A stretch of DNA of 64,000 bases from positions 4,278,001 to 4,342,000 of the forward strand of contig CAVZII010000005.1 in NCBI GenBank assembly GCA_963775275.1, given 5' to 3'. This DNA is from JANWHQ01 sp963775275. GTDB taxonomy: Bacteria; Pseudomonadota; Alphaproteobacteria; Caulobacterales; Caulobacteraceae. Of this stretch, positions 26,451 to 34,870 are shown piece by piece. The notes under the pieces are model-generated. The model saw only the letters and a list, made by a program, of their open reading frames with translations. It was not told the DNA's origin and searched no databases. Numbering within the stretch: the stretch's first letter is position 1; the number at the start of each line of letters is the position of its first letter. Made by a program: the position numbers and the translations under genes.

Positions 26451-27482
26451 ATGGACCGCCGACGGCTGCCGCCGCTGAACGCCCTGCGCGCCTTCGAGGC
26501 CGCCGCGCGGCACATGAACTTCAGCCGCGCCGCCGACGAGCTGACGGTGACGCCGGGCGCGGTCAGCCAGCAGATCCAGAATCTCGAGGACTATATCGGC
26601 GCGCCCCTGTTCAAGCGCACGTCCAAGGGCCTCTTGCTCACCGACGCGGCCCAGACCGCCCTGCCGGCCTTGCGCGAGGCCTTCGACCGCCTGGCCGAGG
26701 CCGCCTCCCTGCTGACCGCCGCCGAGGACGGCCGGCGCCTCACGGTCTCGGTCGCGCCCTCCTTCGCCGCCAAGTGGCTGGTGCCCAGGCTCGGCCGCTT
26801 CGAGGCGGCCCACCCCCAGGTGGACGTGTGGCTGTCCGCAGGCCTGGAGCTGGTGGACTTCACCTCCGGCGAGGTCGACCTCGCCATCCGCTACGGCTCG
26901 GGCCGCTATCCAGGGCTCGAGGTCACGCGCCTGCTCGGCGAAACCGTCTCGCCGGTGGCGAGCCCCAAGCTCCTGGCCCAGACGCCGCTCGAGAATCCGA
27001 CCGACCTCGCCCAGCACGTCCTGCTGCACGACGGCTCGCCGGACGCCGACGACAGCTGCCCGGACTGGTCGATGTGGCTCACCGCGCGGGGGGTCAAGGG
27101 CGTGGACGGCGCGCGCGGGCCGCGGTTCAACCAGTCGAGCCTGGTCATCGAGGCCGCCGTGAACGGCCGCGGCGTCGCGCTCGCCAAGCAGACCCTGGCC
27201 CAGGCGGACCTCGACGCCGGGCGCCTCGTCCAGCCGTTCGAGGACGCCACCGCCGTCGACTTCGCCTATTACATCGTCCACCCCAAGGCCAAGGGACGGC
27301 TGCCCCAGGTCAAGGCTTTCGTCGCCTGGGTCTTGAAGGAAGCCCAGGCGCATGAGAGCGCCCACCGCAGCATCGACATCGGCGCGAATGGTCTCATTCC
27401 GAAGTTCGCCAGCGCATTTGCAAGGTGGATGCGAACTTCGAATGATCGGGACACTAGCAAGTCTATGATTCAGTGTGTTTAG
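26451..27482 (+). CDS. LysR-type regulator (GcvA-like), C-terminus formed by a repeat
   Basis: The 343-residue protein has an N-terminal winged helix (LNALRAFEAAARHMNFSRAA, TPGAVSQQIQNLED) and a periplasmic-binding-like effector domain of the GcvA subgroup. It is divergent from the cys operon and is a likely regulator of it. About 30 C-terminal residues, from GLIPKFASAF to the stop, are encoded by repeat family B, so the ancestral protein probably ended shortly after HESAHRS. That makes it longer than the usual 300 or so residues. ATG 26451 follows a TAGGAAA stretch. Confidence 0.88.
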   Translation: MDRRRLPPLNALRAFEAAARHMNFSRAADELTVTPGAVSQQIQNLEDYIGAPLFKRTSKGLLLTDAAQTALPALREAFDRLAEAASLLTAAEDGRRLTVSVAPSFAAKWLVPRLGRFEAAHPQVDVWLSAGLELVDFTSGEVDLAIRYGSGRYPGLEVTRLLGETVSPVASPKLLAQTPLENPTDLAQHVLLHDGSPDADDSCPDWSMWLTARGVKGVDGARGPRFNQSSLVIEAAVNGRGVALAKQTLAQADLDAGRLVQPFEDATAVDFAYYIVHPKAKGRLPQVKAFVAWVLKEAQAHESAHRSIDIGANGLIPKFASAFARWMRTSNDRDTSKSMIQCV

Positions 27483-27541
27483 ATCGAAGTTCGCAACTGC
27501 GGGAGCCCCATCATCATGCGAACTCTGATCCACCACACTGA
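27388..27541 (-). repeat. Two-hairpin repeat, family B copy 1
   Basis: Two imperfect hairpins, each with GAAGTTCGC/GCGAACTTC cores, are joined by a linker containing ACACTAGCAAGTCTATGATT. Compared with the reverse complement of the copy at 30604-30769, most of the length aligns, but the outer CTAGTG tip is lost on the left. The left part is read as the end of the LysR gene and the right part reaches to 30 bases before the TadG-like stop. Confidence 0.8.
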
Positions 27542-27570
27542 GCCTTGTCCGGTCATCCGACGAGCGCCGG

Positions 27571-28896
27571 CTATTCCACCAGCTTGCTCGACGACGCACC
27601 GATCGAGCCGACGCCGGTATTGGCGCAGTTGCTGTTGAAGCTCGCCCCGCCCTGGAACACCAGGCGCCAGGCGACCAGCTGCGTGCACGGCGAGCTCGAC
27701 GTGGTTCCGTTGGAATAGGTCACCGATTGCGACGGGAAATAGAGCGCGCCGGTGATCGTCACCTGCGTGCCGCCGTTGAAGTTGTTGGTCCCCGAGTGCG
27801 GCGCTTTGCGATCCTGGAAGAACACCAGGCCCGCCGTCGCCCCGGCCGTGGGCGCGCTCAGGTTGACGGTGGCGCCGTTGCCGATCTCCACGTCGGCGTA
27901 ATCGCTGCCGCTGCCGGTGAGCACGATGGTGACGCCCGCTCCGTCGAGCGTGATCCCCCCGCCAATGTCGAACGTTCCGCCCTTGATGATGTAGACGCCC
28001 GGCGTCATCACCACGCGGGCCCCATTGCCGATGGCCAGCCCGCCGCAATAGACGCCGTCGGGCTTGATGGTCTGGACGCTGGCGGACCACTTGATGGTGA
28101 ACGGATGCCCGGCCGAGCCGTATTTGCATCCGGAATTGCTCGGGACCTGGACATTGGCGTAGGGGTCGGCCGTCGGCGGCTGGCCGGTCTTGATCTGGCC
28201 GGTGACGTTGATCCGGCCGCCGTTGCTGACGTGCGTGTCGCCGCTCACCACCACCGAGCTGGCATTGAGCGTGCCGGCGCCGATGACCGTCAGCGCCGTG
28301 CCGCCGAGGGCGTTCACGGACAGGCCGCACTGGTTCATGTTGACGGTCGCGCCATTGCTGATCTGGACGCCGGTGGTGGAGCTGGCGTCGAGCTGCAGCG
28401 CGCAGCTGCTCGCGCCGGCGCCGGAGGTGGCGACGGCCCGCGCGTGCAGGTTCCACACGCCTTTGCGGATCACCTGGGCGAGCGCCAGGGTCTGGGGCTG
28501 GGTGATCACCACCTCCACGGCGCCGGCGTTCCCCGCAAGGCTGCCGCTGAGGGGCGGATTGTTGACGGCGACGGTGACCGACTTCACGCCGGCGACGAAG
28601 CCGTTCTCGGCGGACACGGCCTGGGCCTCGACCGTCACGCCCGATGGGCCGGATGCGCCCAGCGCCGTCGCGCCGGCCATGGCTGCGGAGTCGGCGGCGG
28701 ACTGCATCTGGCGAAGCTTGAGGAGCAGCCAGGTGACTTCGACGCCCAGGGAAACCATTCCGATCAGGACGACCGTGGTCAGCGCCACCGTGACCGCCAC
28801 CGAGCCGCGATCCAGGCGCGCCTGCCGGTCGGCCGGTCGTTTCGGCGTTCGCGTCCACGCCTTGGCGCGTTGATAGAGGCGCCTGTAGACGCTCAT
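27571..28896 (-). CDS. TadG-like Flp pilus-assembly family protein
   Basis: From ATG 28896 the protein has 441 residues. A basic N-terminus leads into one membrane helix (VAVTVALTTVVLIGMVSLGV) followed by an MQSAADSAAMAGATAL segment, the hallmark of TadE/TadG-like proteins. The large C-terminal domain is Gly/Ser/Thr/Asn-rich with beta repeats such as GNGARVVMTPGVYIIKGGT and paired cysteines, resembling polymer-forming or beta-helix folds. It would be anchored in the inner membrane with the domain outside. No other tad/cpa genes adjoin it, so this is a stand-alone member. An upstream in-frame start at 28974 is possible. Confidence 0.78.
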   Translation of the reverse strand: MSVYRRLYQRAKAWTRTPKRPADRQARLDRGSVAVTVALTTVVLIGMVSLGVEVTWLLLKLRQMQSAADSAAMAGATALGASGPSGVTVEAQAVSAENGFVAGVKSVTVAVNNPPLSGSLAGNAGAVEVVITQPQTLALAQVIRKGVWNLHARAVATSGAGASSCALQLDASSTTGVQISNGATVNMNQCGLSVNALGGTALTVIGAGTLNASSVVVSGDTHVSNGGRINVTGQIKTGQPPTADPYANVQVPSNSGCKYGSAGHPFTIKWSASVQTIKPDGVYCGGLAIGNGARVVMTPGVYIIKGGTFDIGGGITLDGAGVTIVLTGSGSDYADVEIGNGATVNLSAPTAGATAGLVFFQDRKAPHSGTNNFNGGTQVTITGALYFPSQSVTYSNGTTSSSPCTQLVAWRLVFQGGASFNSNCANTGVGSIGASSSKLVE

Positions 28897-29132
28897 CGCC
28901 GGGCCGACCCAATTCTCGCTCCCGCGTGTGACCCGAAGGGCCATTCGAGGGGGCAATGGTCCATATCGACACAAGTTGTTTGACGGCAGGTAAAGTCAGG
29001 CCACGGCCGGCGCCATCGAACAGCACCAAGACAACGCCAACGCTCGAGCACAGTGACGTGCGAGATGCAGAACCAAGCGCCTGGATCCCTGCGATTGAAG
29101 GGATGAGCGGAAGCCAGGGGCCTCCGCCGGCC

Positions 29133-29522
29133 CTACCGCCCCGGCGAGCGCAATGACTGGATCGCCTGCTCGTGCAGATAGGCCGCCACGTCCGCCAGGG
29201 CCGCATCCAGGCGCGTCCGGATCCGCTCCAGCATCACCGTCCGCTCGCCGACGCCCGCGCCGGCCGCCTGCTCGGCCGCCGCGCAGGCCTCGGCCAGGGC
29301 GAAGGCGCCCACTCCCACCGACGATCCCTTGAGCGTGTGGGCCGCGTCGCGCCAAGCCTCGCCCGGCGCTGCCGGATCCAGCAGGCGCACCCAGATCTCG
29401 GCCTGCTCGCGGAAGAGGCCCAGCACCTCCTCCACCAGGGCCATGTCGCCGCCTGCGTAGCGCTCCAGGTGAGCGAAATCGACGGCGCCGGTCAGATCTC
29501 GCTTGGCCATGGCCGATGACAT
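29133..29522 (-). CDS. Hpt domain protein
   Basis: The 129-residue protein is a single histidine phosphotransfer domain with the phospho-accepting histidine in AAHTLKGSSVGVGA and a helical C-terminal part. Such proteins relay phosphate from hybrid kinases to response regulators in the cytoplasm. The ATG at 29522 has AAGG just upstream; a second ATG four codons in is an alternative. No kinase or regulator is next to it, so its partners are encoded elsewhere, possibly including the hybrid kinase at 12226. Confidence 0.85.
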   Translation of the reverse strand: MSSAMAKRDLTGAVDFAHLERYAGGDMALVEEVLGLFREQAEIWVRLLDPAAPGEAWRDAAHTLKGSSVGVGAFALAEACAAAEQAAGAGVGERTVMLERIRTRLDAALADVAAYLHEQAIQSLRSPGR

Positions 29523-29613
29523 CCTACCTTTGGGTCGGGCGCGCGCCTTGCCTTCGCAGGCGATTTGAGTATGGTCCGCGCCCTCTCCGCCGCCCGCAAG
29601 GGCGTCCGGGCGT

Positions 29614-29690
29614 GGGTGTATAGCTCAGTTGGTAGAGCAGCTGAACTCTTAATCAGCGGGTCCACGGTTCGAGTCCGTGTACACCCACCA
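29614..29690 (+). tRNA. tRNA-Lys (CTT anticodon) with one extra base in the anticodon arm
   Basis: Acceptor GGGTGTA/TACACCC, D arm GCTC/GAGC, T arm CACGG/CCGTG and an encoded CCA are all normal. The anticodon stem GCTGA/TCAGC encloses eight bases, ACTCTTAA, instead of seven; CTCTTAA would be the standard tRNA-Lys(CTT) loop. The gene is thus 77 rather than 76 nt with CCA. The extra A is either a real insertion or a sequence error like those found in nearby genes. Confidence 0.9.
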
Positions 29691-29717
29691 TCTTTTCAAT
29701 GAGTTGGCGCCAGGACT

Positions 29718-30602
29718 TCACCTGAAGAAGGCGAAGAAGCGCGCCTCCAGGCTCTCGCGGGGAGCTGCGTCGGGGCCGGCCAGCGGATTGTCGATGGCGG
29801 TGTGCGGTGCGTCCGACGGGAGCCGGCCGGCGGAATCGTAGGCCGAGAACAGCAGCAGCTCGTTGTCCTTCAGGTCGGGCCAGAACACCCATCGGTGGCC
29901 CGGCCCGGGCTTCACCAGACGCGACTCGAAGATCGATCCAGGCGCGCCGCTGTGGTCGAGCACCGCATCGAAGACCAGGGTGTCGTCCGAGGCCAGGCTC
30001 CGGGCGTCGCATAGGGCCAGGGTGTTGTCCTGGGGCGGCGGCGAGGTCGCCCGCCAGGTCTGGATGATGACCACGCGCGAGAAGTCCGAGGCGTCGACGC
30101 CTTCCCAGCCCTTCATCCAGCCGATGAAGTCGCCGACAGACTTGGCGGAATAGTCCAGGTGGGCGAAGCGCGCCGGCTTGGCCCAGGTCGGCTTGACGGC
30201 CCGCTCGCCGCGCCGGACGAGCAGGCCCGTCCTCTGGGGCGCGACGAGATCGGCGCCGAGGAGCCCTCCGATCAGCTCGGCCACCTCCGGGTGATAGAGC
30301 CGGTCGACCTCGGCCATATCTTCCAGATGGCAGAAGGCGCTCCGATGCGTGACGAGCTGAAAGCCCTCCCGTTCCAGTGAGGGCGGCTCGGACAGTTCCC
30401 GCCCGTTCACCAGCGTGATCGTCCTGGGCTCGAGCACCAGGTTCGTGCGCGCCATGTCGGCCACGTCGAACCTCGCGCGCCCTTCGACAGCGCCCACGTA
30501 GTTGATCAACGCCGTCAGCGCCGTCCCGGCGCCCAATGGTCCCGCCTCGTCCAAGCCGCCCTCCGGGGTCTGCGCCTGCCGCCTTGCCGGCGGTCGAACC
30601 AT
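29718..30602 (-). CDS. CmcJ/NvfI (AsaB) family oxidoreductase-like protein
   Basis: The product of up to 294 residues resembles the CmcJ/NvfI/AsaB group of putative oxygenases or methyltransferase partners: DMARTNLVLEPRTITLVNGRE near residue 50, an AHLDYS-like site around residue 150 (here FAHLDYS), NTLALCDARS and the C-terminal WPDLKDNELLLFSAYDS. Members occur in secondary metabolite pathways and widely as orphans; no product is known here. The ATG at 30602 lies directly beside a repeat; a TTG at 30536 with GAGGCGGG upstream is an equally good start. It ends 27 bp after tRNA-Lys on the other strand. Confidence 0.68.
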   Translation of the reverse strand: MVRPPARRQAQTPEGGLDEAGPLGAGTALTALINYVGAVEGRARFDVADMARTNLVLEPRTITLVNGRELSEPPSLEREGFQLVTHRSAFCHLEDMAEVDRLYHPEVAELIGGLLGADLVAPQRTGLLVRRGERAVKPTWAKPARFAHLDYSAKSVGDFIGWMKGWEGVDASDFSRVVIIQTWRATSPPPQDNTLALCDARSLASDDTLVFDAVLDHSGAPGSIFESRLVKPGPGHRWVFWPDLKDNELLLFSAYDSAGRLPSDAPHTAIDNPLAGPDAAPRESLEARFFAFFR

Positions 30603-30603
30603 C

Positions 30604-30769
30604 CTAGTGTGGTGGATCAGAAGTTCGCATGATGATGGCGGCGCCCTCGGCTGCGAACTTCTGATCCGTAAACCACACTAGAATCATACATTTGCTAGTG
30701 TCCTTATCGATCCCGAAGTTCGCATCTGCCTGGCAAATGCGCTGGCGAACTTCGGAATCGGGACACTAG
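30604..30769 (+). repeat. Two-hairpin repeat, family B copy 2 (complete)
   Basis: This is the most complete copy. Hairpin one spans 30604-30681 and hairpin two 30695-30769; each begins CTAGTGT and ends CACACTAG or GACACTAG. GAAGTTCGC and GCGAACTTC form the inner stems. It is inverted relative to the copy at 27388-27541, so the two bracket the TadG, Hpt, tRNA-Lys and CmcJ genes. It fills most of the gap between the CmcJ-like gene and ruvC. Confidence 0.85.
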
Positions 30770-30840
30770 CGCAAGCTCCCGCCGTCGCGGTGGTTCGGCC
30801 CGCGGTTGCGGAAGGTGAAACGCGCCACGCCCGTGGCGGC

Positions 30841-31341
30841 TCAGGCGCGCGCGCGGGGGCTTCGGCTGTGGGCGTGAGAGATCGCCACCGCCAGGGCGTC
30901 GGCCGCGTCCGCCGATTCCACGCGGGCGGCGGGCAGGAGGCGGCGGACCATGAAGCCCACCTGGTCCTTGTCGGCGCCGCCGGTGCCGACCACCGCCTTC
31001 TTGACGAAGCGCGCGGCGTACTCGGCCACCACGATCCCCGCCTGGGCCGGCGCCAGCATCACCGCCGCGCGAGCGTGACCGAGCTTGAGAGTCGAGGCGG
31101 CGTTGGTGTTCTGGAAGGTCTCCTCCACCGCCGCCTCGTCGGGCTGGTAGGTGGCGACCACCTCGGCCACGTGCTCGAAAAGATAGAGCAGGCGCGTGGA
31201 CAGAGGCGCGTGCTCGGGCGGCTCGATCAGTCCGTGCGCCACGTGCGAGAGCCGCACGCCGTCTAGCGTGATCACGCCCCAGCCGGTCCTCCTCAGGCCC
31301 GGGTCGAGACCCAGGATCCGGATGGCCGCCGTTCGCGTCAT
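30841..31341 (-). CDS. ruvC: Crossover junction endodeoxyribonuclease RuvC
   Basis: The 166-residue protein is the Holliday-junction resolvase. Catalytic acidic residues are seen in ILGLDPGLRRTGWGV (first Asp), in AVEETFQNTN and in the C-terminal SADAADALAVAISHAH. GGGGAGCC precedes the ATG at 31341. The ruvA and ruvB genes, often adjacent, are not in this window. It is divergent from mmsA with about 105 bp between them. Confidence 0.95.
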   Translation of the reverse strand: MTRTAAIRILGLDPGLRRTGWGVITLDGVRLSHVAHGLIEPPEHAPLSTRLLYLFEHVAEVVATYQPDEAAVEETFQNTNAASTLKLGHARAAVMLAPAQAGIVVAEYAARFVKKAVVGTGGADKDQVGFMVRRLLPAARVESADAADALAVAISHAHSRSPRARA

Positions 31342-31446
31342 GGCTCCCCGCTCATAGGCAACCCTGGCATGAGGCGCTAGTTTGCCCCCGCCCACAAGCG
31401 GTCGCGCCGGCCTTTGGCCACGCCCCGCCGGTCTCCGGAGCCTGCC

Positions 31447-32980
31447 TTGCGCACGATCAGCCACTTCATCGACGGCCGCGCCCATGGGGGCGAGTCCGAG
31501 CGCTCAGGCCACGTGTTCGATCCCAACACCGGCGAGGTCCAGGCCCAGGTTCCGTTCGCGGGCTTCAACGAGATCGAACTTGCCGTGAAGGCCGCCGCCA
31601 GGGCGCAGCCCGCCTGGGCCGCCGATCAACCCCCAGCGCCGCGCGCGGGTGATGTTCGAGTTCAAGCGGCTGGTCGAGGCGCACATGGACGAGCTGGCCG
31701 AGCTGCTCTCGTCGCGAGCACGGCAAGGTGCGTGGCCGATTCGCGCGGCGACGTGCAGCGCGGGCTGGAGGTGATCGAGTTCGCCTGCGGCATCCCGCAC
31801 GCGCTGAAGGGCGAATACACCGAGGGCGCCGGGCCGGGCATCGACGTCTATTCGATGCGCCAGCCGCTGGGCGTCGTGCGCCGGCATCACGCCGTTCAAT
31901 TTCCCGGCGATGATCCCGATGTGGATGTTCGGCGTGGCGATCGCCTGCGGCAACACCTTCATCCTCAAGCCCTCGGAGAAGCGATCCGTCGGTGCCGGTG
32001 CGGCTGGGCGAGCTGATGATCGAGGCCGGCGCGGGCATGGGCCCGACGAGGGCGTGCTGAACGTGGTGCAACGGCGACAAGGAGGCGGTCGACGCCATCC
32101 TGGACCACCCGGACATCGCGGCGGTGAGCTTCGTCGGCTCGTCCGACATCGCGCACTACGTCTATGCGGACCGGGGCGGCGAACGGCAAGCGCGTGCAGG
32201 CCATGGGCGGGGCCAAGAACCACGGCATCGTCCTGCCCGACGCCGACATGGACCAGGCGGTGCAAGCGACCTGATCGGCGCGGCCTTCGGCTCGGCGGGC
32301 GAGCGCTGCATGGCGCTGCCGGTGGTGGTGCCGGTCGGCGAGAAGACCGCCGAGGCGCTGCGCGAGAGGCTGGTCCGCGAGATCGAGACGCTGAAGGTCG
32401 GCGTCTCCACCGATCCGGACGCCCAGTACGGCCCGGTGGTCACCGCCGCGCACCGCAAGCGCGATCGCCGACTACATCCAGCTGGGCGTCGACGAAGGCG
32501 CCGAGCTGGTGGTCGACGGCCGCGGCTTTCACGCTGCAGGGCTATGAGAAGGGCTTCTTCATCGGCCCGACCCTGTTCGACCACGTGACGCCCGACGATG
32601 AAGACCTATCAGCGAGGAGATCTTCGGCCCGGTGCTGCAGATCGTCCGCGCCGAGAGCTTCGAGGAGGCGCTGGCGCTGCCCTCGAAGCACCAGTACGGC
32701 AACGGCGTCGCCATCTTCACCCGCAACGGCCACGCCGCGCGCGAGTTCGCCAGCGCGAGGTCAATGTCGGCATGGTCGGCATCAACGTGCCGATCCCGGT
32801 GCCGGTCGCCTATCACACCTTCGGCGGCTGGAAGCGCTCGGCGTTCGGCGACACCAACCAGCACGGCATGGAAGGCGTGCGGTTCTGGACCAAGGTCAAG
32901 ACCGTCACCGCGCGCTGGCCGGACACCGACTGGAAGGCGCCGGCGGCGACTCCGCCTTCGTCATCCCGACCATGCGGTAG
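31447..32980 (+). pseudogene. mmsA: Methylmalonate-semialdehyde dehydrogenase, many frameshifts
   Basis: Fragments in all three forward frames assemble into a full-length CoA-acylating methylmalonate-semialdehyde dehydrogenase: MRTISHFIDGR from a TTG at 31447, GLEVIEFACGIPHALKGEYT, IACGNTFILKPSEK, VSFVGSSDIAHYVY, the active-site FGSAGERCMALPV, and VPVAYHTFGGWKRSAFGD to the stop at 32980. Shifts are mostly one inserted G or C, for example at 31624, 31731, 31878, 31982, 32068, 32169, 32463, 32597 and 32613. Residues between shifts are well conserved. The enzyme makes propionyl-CoA in valine catabolism and heads a valine operon. Sequence error is the leading explanation; as written, the gene is broken. 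Confidence 0.85.
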
Positions 32981-32987
32981 GGCGGCC

Positions 32988-34128
32988 TTGGACTTCGCCC
33001 TCACGGACGAGCAGCGCGCGATCCAGGACGCGGCCCGCGCCTTCGCCGAAGCCGAGATGGCGCCCAACGCCGCCCGCTGGGACGAGGAGAAGCACTTCCC
33101 GGTCGATGTGCTGCGCCACGCCGCGGCGCTGGGGTTCGCGGCGATCTATGTGCGCGAGGATGTCGGCGGCTCGGGGCTCGGCCGCGCCGAGGCGGCCGCT
33201 GATCTTCGAGGCGCTGGCGCGGGGCTGCGTCTCGACGGCCGCCTTCCTGTCGATCCACAACATGGCGAGCTGGATGATCGACTCCTTCGGCTCGGACGAG
33301 CTGCGCCGCCGCGTATCTGCCGCGCCTGGCGAGCATGGAGCTGATCGCCTCCTACTGCCTGACCGAGCCCGGATCGGGATCGGACGCCGCCTCGCTTCGC
33401 ACGACCGCCCGGCGCGAGGGCGAGCACTACGTCCTGAACGGCTCGAAGGCCTTCATCTCCGGCGGCGGGGTTTCGGACCTCTATGTCGTCATGGTCCGCA
33501 CCGGCGAGGGCGGCCCCGGCGGAATTTCGACCCTGGTGGTGGAGAACGGGACGCCGGGCCTCGGCTTCGGCGCCCAGGAGCGCAAGATGGGCTGGAACTC
33601 CCAGCCCACCGCCATGGTCAACTTCGACGACTGCCGCGTTCCCGTCGCCAACCGGGTCGGCGACGAAGGCCAGGGCTTCAGGATCGCCATGGCGGGGCTC
33701 GACGGCGGGCGGGTCAATATCGCCGCCTGCTCGCTGGGCGGCGCGGCCTTCGCGCTCGAGACGGCCGCCGCCTACGTCCAGGCCCGACGCCAGTTCGGCC
33801 GCGCGCTGGAGGACTTCCAGGCGCTGAGTTCAAGCTCGCGGACATGGCCACCGAACTCGAGGCCGCCCGGCTCATGGTCGCCCGCGCCGCCGCGGCCCTC
33901 GACGCCGGCGATCCGGACAGGACGCGCCTTTGCGCCATGGCCAAGCGCTTCGCCACCGACGCCAGCTTCGAGGTCGCCAACCAGGCGCTGCAGCTTCACG
34001 GCGGCTATGGCTACCTCAAGGACTATCCCCTGGAGCGGATCGTGCGCGACCTGCGCGTCCATCAGATCCTGGAAGGGACCAACGAGATCATGCGCCTGAT
34101 CATCGCCCGGGAGATGCTGAGGCCGTAG
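32988..34128 (+). pseudogene. Acyl-CoA dehydrogenase (isobutyryl-CoA type), frameshifted
   Basis: A TTG at 32988, eight bases after the mmsA stop, begins LDFALTDEQRAIQD. The frame breaks near 33196 (extra C), again at 33312 (extra G) and near 33827 (one base missing), after which it runs to the stop at 34128. Across these, the FAD/substrate motif YCLTEPGSGSDAAS, the DEGQGFRIAMAGLDGGR region and the C-terminal LQLHGGYGYLKDYPLERIVRD and EGTNEIMR are intact. It would oxidise isobutyryl-CoA to methacrylyl-CoA, given its place between mmsA and the hydrolase and mmsB genes. Confidence 0.83.
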
Positions 34129-34151
34129 CCGCACGGCTGCGGACGTGATAC

Positions 34152-34169
34152 CTGACCAGTCCTGGTCAG
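34152..34169. promoter_or_regulatory. Perfect inverted repeat, likely antitoxin operator
   Basis: CTGACCAG and CTGGTCAG flank a two-base centre, seven bases before the antitoxin start. Toxin-antitoxin operons of this kind are normally repressed by the antitoxin binding such a palindrome; this assignment is inference from position and symmetry. Confidence 0.65.
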
Positions 34170-34175
34170 ATAGGA

Positions 34176-34448
34176 TTGATCGCGGTGCGCGAAATCGGCG
34201 TCCTCGAAGCCAAGACCCACCTCTCCACCCTTCTCAACGAAGTGGAGCATGGCGGCGAGATCGTGATCACCCGACACGGGCGACCGATCGCGCGGCTGGC
34301 GCCCATTACGCCGGGAAGCTCGCGCATCAGGATGTCTGGGTCGGAAGTCGCGCAGCTGTTTCAAGGGCTTCGCGACACGGTCCGGGACCGGTGGCCTGAT
34401 GAGCCCGAGTTCGACTGGAAGGCGGCGGTCGAGGAGGGCCGCAGGTGA
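34176..34448 (+). CDS. Phd/YefM-family antitoxin
   Basis: The 90-residue protein starts at a TTG (34176) and has the Phd/YefM DNA-binding fold: VREIGVLEAKTHLSTLLNEV followed by GEIVITRHGRPIARLAP. The C-terminal part, with EPEFDWKAAVEEGRR, would wrap and neutralise the toxin. Its stop overlaps the toxin GTG start (GTGA), the usual coupling. The palindrome at 34152-34169 is a likely autoregulatory site. The pair is embedded between two genes of valine catabolism. Confidence 0.88.
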   Translation: MIAVREIGVLEAKTHLSTLLNEVEHGGEIVITRHGRPIARLAPITPGSSRIRMSGSEVAQLFQGLRDTVRDRWPDEPEFDWKAAVEEGRR

Positions 34449-34868
34449 GCCTGATCGTGCTGGACGCCTCGGCGGTGGCCGCATGGTCGCTTCCGAGCCA
34501 GCACACCCCCGCATCTGAGGCGCTGCTGCGCGAGGCCGATGGACACAGGTTCCTGGTCCCGCACATCTTCCCTATCGAAGTTCGAAGCCTGTTCCTGGCG
34601 GCAGAACGACGGGAACGCTGGCGGATGGCCGACACGGAGTTGGCGCTGAAGGGACTGGATGAGCTGGATATCCTCGTCGCCCGGCTTGATGACCCTGCCG
34701 AGCTGCGCTCCGTGATGGGCCTGGCCCGGATGGAAGGCCTGACGCTTTACGATTCCTTCTATCTGAGACTTCGCCGAGACGGACAACGCGACCCTGGCGT
34801 CGAGGGACAGGCCTCTGCTGACCGCGGCCGCGCGTCGTGACGTCGCCATCGCCGACCTGAACGCCTGA
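34445..34868 (+). pseudogene. VapC-like PIN-domain toxin, frameshift near the 3' end
   Basis: A GTG start at 34445 opens a PIN-domain RNase: LIVLDASAVAAW with the first catalytic Asp, EVRSLFLAAERR with the Glu, and LTLYDSFYLRL with a later Asp. After YLRL the frame goes off, ending at 34840 with a nonsense tail. Dropping the extra C at about 34772 restores AETDNATLASRDRPLLTAA, the conserved last Asp region, and a stop at 34868. The enzyme cleaves RNA when free of antitoxin. The break resembles those in the two genes upstream. Confidence 0.83.
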
Positions 34869-34870
34869 AC

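Noticed and set aside
25086..27599. An open minus-strand frame of more than 800 codons spanning the cys operon start and LysR gene
   Set aside because: Only its last 120 codons (DUF2849) look like protein; the rest is the antisense of cobA and LysR and is Arg/Gly-rich.
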